A DNA stretch of 34,573 nt from SZUA-430 sp964647355 (GTDB taxonomy: Bacteria > Pseudomonadota > Alphaproteobacteria > Micropepsales > Micropepsaceae). Below are positions 32,901-34,573 of the stretch, piece after piece. The position numbers and the translations under genes were made by a program. The stretch spans positions 1-34,573 of the forward strand of contig CAZYGK010000026.1 of assembly GCA_964647355.1 (NCBI GenBank), read 5' to 3'. The notes under the pieces are model-generated. The model made no database searches and had not been told where the DNA came from. It saw nothing but the letters and a program-made list of their open reading frames with translations. Each line of letters opens with the position of its first letter. The stretch's first letter is position 1.

Positions 32901-34573
32901 GTGGAACGGCGAACGTCTGTTCCAGGCCGCGAAGTTCGGCACCGAGATGCAGTATCAGCATCTTGTGTTCGAAGAGTTCGGCCGCCTGATCCAGCCGAAC
33001 ATCGACGTGTTCCTCGGCGGGCAGATCAACTACGACGCCAACGTCGATCCCTCGATCGTGGCGGAGTTCGCGCACGTCGTTTACCGCTTCGGTCACTCGA
33101 TGCTGACCGAAACGCTCGATGTCATGGATCCGCAATTCCAGAACACCGAGATCGGCTTGATCGCAGCGTTCTTGAACCCGCTGGCGTTCGCGGACTCAGG
33201 TGCGACGCCCGACGAAGCGGTCGGCGCCATCGTGCGCGGCGTGACGCGCGACGTGGGCAACGAGATCGACGAGTTCGTGACCGAAGCCTTGCGCAACAAT
33301 CTGGTCGGGCTGCCGCTCGACTTGGCGACGCTGAACCTCGCGCGCGGACGCGACACGGGGATGGCGACGCTGAACCAGGCGCGGCGCGACTTCTACGAGC
33401 AAACGGGCGACAGCAACCTGAAGCCCTACACGAGCTGGGCAGACTTCGTTCAGCATCTCAAGCATCCGGAGTCGCTGATCAACTTCATTGCGGCCTATGG
33501 CACACATGCGGAGCTGATTGCGTCCGACGTCAATACGTTGGCTGAGAAGCGCGCGGTTGCAGCGGCATTGGTGCTGGGCGGCACGGCGGAGATCGAAACA
33601 ACCCCAGGCGTCTTCCGCACTTTCGATGCGGACGCGATCCCGGGCGACCGGTTCGCGTTCTTGAACAGCCAAGGCGCTTACGCGAACGTCGATGGCATCA
33701 CCACAACGGGCGTTGACGCGATCGACTTCTGGATCGGTGGTTTGGCCGAGGAGAAGATGCCGTTCGGCGGCATGCTGGGCTCGACGTTCAACTTCGTCTT
33801 CGAGACGCAGATGGAGGCGCTGCAGAACGCCGACCGGTTCTACTACCTCGATCGGACGTCGGGTCTGAACTTCCTGACGGAACTTGAGAACAACACGTTC
33901 GCACGCCTGATCGCGGCGAATTCGGACGCCAAGCACCTGTCCGGTAACGTGTTCTTGACGCCGGCGTACTTCTTGGAAGTCAATCCGTTGGAGCAGCATA
34001 CCGGGCTCGGCGTCGACGGTCGCGCCGATCCGGACAGCGGCGATCCGTTGTTCCCGCTCGTCATCCGCGACAATCCGAACACGGAAGGCGGCGACACGAA
34101 TTACCTGCAGTACGCGGGCGGCGACCATGTCGTCCTCGGCGGCACCGACTTGACCGACGATATCCTGGTCGGCGGGATCGGCGACGACACGCTTTGGGGC
34201 GATGATGGCAACGACCAGCTCGAAGGCGGCTACGGCAACGACATGCTGTTCGGCGGAAAGGGTGACGACATCCTGACCGACAAAGGCGGCGACGATAACC
34301 TGCAGGGCGGCGACGGCAACGACGTCATCCACGGCGGTAACGGTCTCGACCTCTTGCTCGGCGGCCATGGCAACGACTTCATCGCGACCGGCGAGGATCT
34401 GAGCGAAGCCTTCGGCGGCACCGGCAACGACTTCTTGCTGGGCTCCACGGCCGACGAATTGCTGGTCGGCAACGAAGGCGACGACTGGATCGAAAGCGGT
34501 TCGGCGGACGGTGCGGCGGGCGACAATTTGGACCTGAACGGTCTCGACCTTGTCGCCGGCAACGACGTCTTCA
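26950..34573 (+). CDS. Giant RTX protein with two haem peroxidase domains (partial)
   Basis: The frame is open from ATG 26950 (AAGGAG eight bases upstream) to the window end, at least 2541 codons; the C-terminus is outside. There is no signal peptide, as expected for type I secretion. Unit 1: animal-type haem peroxidase (about 1-905), RTX nonapeptides (about 908-1010 and 1190-1216), and a beta-sandwich-like spacer (about 1346-1478). Unit 2: a second peroxidase (about 1482-2385) and RTX from about 2388. Aligned to myeloperoxidase, the haem pocket is complete in both. Unit 1 has Asp190 and distal His191 (GQFFDHGLDL), Arg443 and Glu446 (GDGRVNEN), proximal His566 (YRFGHS) and Asn646. Unit 2 has Asp1663, His1664, Arg1922, Glu1925, His2049 and Asn2129. 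A calcium-site segment (TSPFVDQNQTYSSH) is also conserved. Closest known type: the MopA-like Mn(II)-oxidising peroxidases. Peroxidase class is firm; substrate is inferred. Confidence 0.93.
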   Translation, partial: MVAFIRSDLDFILEQILIAERHANGENLADIIPNTELSFGLRTVDGSFNHLVPGQSTSGSSDQTFPRMLDPVFLAGENAVFGPPLPTHYSQTTGVVFDSQPRTISNLIVDQTPNNPAAVALAGSAGVDGLWGTEDDVLNEGVSVVTSPGLDGEFGTADDKLTFKFDNVTPDEGLSAPFNSWMTFFGQFFDHGLDLVTKGNSGTVFIPLKPDDPLYVEGSPTNFMILTRATNQPGPDGVLGTPDDVHEHTNTTSPFVDQNQTYSSHPSHQVFLRAYEARPLNIGTEAEPIIVQAPFATGGLLTSPEGGMATWGVLKAQARDLLGIDLTDADVTNVPLLATDAYGNFIRGENGFPQVVMRTAGLDGEFGTADDGTQLVEGNPAAPISLELAIRTGHAFLDDIAHDAAPAAGKTADDDDVAGVNDGLATTYDNELLDAHYVAGDGRVNENIGLTAVHAVFHAEHNRLLEHTKEVALASGDLAFLSAWLMPGTAPETFPVTAEEIGALVWNGERLFQAAKFGTEMQYQHLVFEEFARTIQPNVDAFIDFNDTIDPSIVAEFAHTVYRFGHSMLTETVDRYDANFDANHIDLISAFLNPLEFAASGATPEQAAAAIIRGVTRDVGNEIDEFVTEALRNNLVGLPLDLAAINLARGRDTGVPSLNAARREFFNGTGDAQLKPYVSWVDFAMNIKHPESLVNFIAAYGTHALFSDARVDTLAEKRAIATGLVLGGTVTLNEGQIDEETIAIDDTDRLDFLHSQGAYANLPNGATITGVDAIDLWIGGLAEAKMPFGGMLGSTFNFVFETQLESLQDGDRFYYLHRLAGLNFFNELEANSFSSIVQKNTGVAHLPALIFSTPAYTLEADQSLQFTGLGVDGRADPTGDDPLVPLVSRVNLEDDGPLSYDNYLKYTGDDHVVLGGTNNNDILISSIGDDTVYGDGGNDRIEGGYGNDDLQGGAGDDIITDMGGDDVIKGGDGNDVIHGGNGLNLIIGGRGSDFIITGEDSSEAFAGEGNDFILAAKTDPVIVGNEGDDWIEGGLSDGAPGDTFDPFGNDLVNGNDVFVGDAAADETIGEGGDDIVIGTEGPDKYDGGSGFDWVTFKDDRFGVSVDLNVAAFNAAPLPVSVAAILTEFENNEGLSGSSHSDILRGNDDDAAGIAAAGTRGSVLTNIALIDGLQEFLDNALGFPVTSFGSGNIILGGDGSDFIEGRGGDDLIDGDKWLNVRVSVRDANDHSIEIDTVDRIADLMPRMLSGEINPSQLEIVREIVDGTPRETVGEVPGKFNFDTAVFSGNLADYDIQFDDRGTLDTSDDVVRVSDSVVGRDGTDRLMGIERLQFADESVTLPGFEGLNNDPIGLATITGTVESGATLTASIAGVTDADNITLTNLDGAITGAVAFYWQFEPDPGTGVFVDIVNEAAGAPIPSRTLLITPDLEGLAIRVRAVYQDAHGVIESVFSAATALVDVGAPPAPPAPAPDMTVTADSEGVRYIRSDLQFILDSIKIAEAHAGGQDLLELVPNYRASVGLRTVDGSYNNLTPGQDGFGAADNVFPRMTDPNFIDVPGPSSYAQNAGLVIDSAPRTISNLIVDQTANNPAAYAAAYDFGADGVAGGGDDTLKDGVTIVTSPGLDGLFGTDDDVDVFQHNNVAPDEGLSAPFNSWMTFFGQFFDHGLDLVTKGGSGTVFIPLQPDDPLYVEGSPTNFMVLTRATNQPGPDGVLGTSDDIHEHTNTTSPFIDQNQTYSSHPSHQVFLREYQLVGGEPVATGKLIESRDLGDDGKFGTSDDGEGAGMATWAIVKAQARDVLGIDLTDADVTNVPLLATDQYGNFLRGENGFPQVVMRTAGLDGEFGTADDGTELVEGNPLAPISLENAVRTGHAFLDDIAHTASPYTSAGVLKTEDADDVAGGPVASGEYDNELLDAHYIAGDGRVNENIGLTAVHSVFHSEHNRLVQHTKDVAFATGDIAFLNEWLDANHQIDPDGPFPLSMDDLVWNGERLFQAAKFGTEMQYQHLVFEEFGRLIQPNIDVFLGGQINYDANVDPSIVAEFAHVVYRFGHSMLTETLDVMDPQFQNTEIGLIAAFLNPLAFADSGATPDEAVGAIVRGVTRDVGNEIDEFVTEALRNNLVGLPLDLATLNLARGRDTGMATLNQARRDFYEQTGDSNLKPYTSWADFVQHLKHPESLINFIAAYGTHAELIASDVNTLAEKRAVAAALVLGGTAEIETTPGVFRTFDADAIPGDRFAFLNSQGAYANVDGITTTGVDAIDFWIGGLAEEKMPFGGMLGSTFNFVFETQMEALQNADRFYYLDRTSGLNFLTELENNTFARLIAANSDAKHLSGNVFLTPAYFLEVNPLEQHTGLGVDGRADPDSGDPLFPLVIRDNPNTEGGDTNYLQYAGGDHVVLGGTDLTDDILVGGIGDDTLWGDDGNDQLEGGYGNDMLFGGKGDDILTDKGGDDNLQGGDGNDVIHGGNGLDLLLGGHGNDFIATGEDLSEAFGGTGNDFLLGSTADELLVGNEGDDWIESGSADGAAGDNLDLNGLDLVAGNDVF
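29671..29946 (+). repeat. RTX calcium-binding nonapeptides, unit 1
   Basis: Successive GGxGxDxxx-type repeats such as YGDGGNDRIEGGYGNDDLQG and KGGDGNDVIHGGNG form the beta-roll that binds calcium outside the cell and is the hallmark of type I secreted proteins. A shorter patch recurs near 30530-30600 (GGDGSDFIEGRGGDDLIDG). Confidence 0.9.
34111..34573 (+). repeat. RTX calcium-binding nonapeptides, unit 2 (partial)
   Basis: The second beta-roll repeats the unit 1 arrangement, for example WGDDGNDQLEGGYGNDMLFG and QGGDGNDVIHGGNG, and runs into the right edge. Confidence 0.88.

Larger units (their letters stand above)
26956..34573 (+). repeat. Tandem duplication, period about 4.4 kb
   Basis: Two copies of the peroxidase-plus-RTX unit follow each other in frame. 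Equivalent residues are 1473-1483 codons apart (His191/His1664, Arg443/Arg1922, His566/His2049, Asn646/Asn2129). Long stretches are near-identical at protein level, and DNA matches closely around the distal His. The second copy is truncated by the window edge. Confidence 0.85.

Overview
The window looks like a high-GC alphaproteobacterial chromosome. The main evidence is a conserved, mostly co-directional housekeeping block on the minus strand running dgt, SPOR-domain protein, nagZ, scpA, scpB, tatA, tatB, tatC, serS, surE, pcm and an NlpD-type lipoprotein. An A-type iron-sulfur carrier (erpA-like) is divergent from dgt. This order is typical of Alphaproteobacteria; the sequence does not let me name the order or genus.

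Layout. Positions 1-658 (minus) hold two small membrane or exported proteins of unknown function. The first is cut by the window edge and the second is apparently frameshifted at a nine-G run. Positions 903-2658 (plus) hold an iron-type alcohol dehydrogenase, a long GC-rich inverted repeat and a hotdog-fold thioesterase. Positions 2676-13790 (minus) are the housekeeping block. It has two local oddities: a ParD/ParE-type toxin-antitoxin pair lies between surE and pcm, and argS, which in many relatives sits between dgt and the SPOR gene, is absent. Positions 13920-14255 (plus) hold erpA.

The right 20 kb reads as one extracytoplasmic redox locus. A minus-strand pair encodes a 759-residue multicopper oxidase and a SCO1-type copper protein fused to a cytochrome c domain. 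Divergent from it are a type I secretion ABC ATPase and its membrane fusion protein. Next come a hybrid sensor kinase (minus) and a divergent CusRS/CopRS-like two-component pair (plus). The locus ends in a giant gene, open from 26950 to the right edge (at least 2541 codons). Its product carries two complete animal-type haem peroxidase domains in tandem, each followed by RTX calcium-binding repeats. All haem-pocket residues I could align are present in both domains.

How it may work together (inference): the ABC/HlyD pair, with a TolC encoded elsewhere, would export the RTX double peroxidase, which has no N-terminal signal peptide. The multicopper oxidase would work in the periplasm or be exported, with the SCO-cytochrome supplying copper or accepting electrons. 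Two sensor systems would set expression. The closest described proteins are the MopA-type Mn(II)-oxidising haem peroxidases of alphaproteobacteria such as Aurantimonas and Erythrobacter. Extracellular Mn(II) oxidation is therefore the leading hypothesis, but the sequence alone does not prove the substrate.
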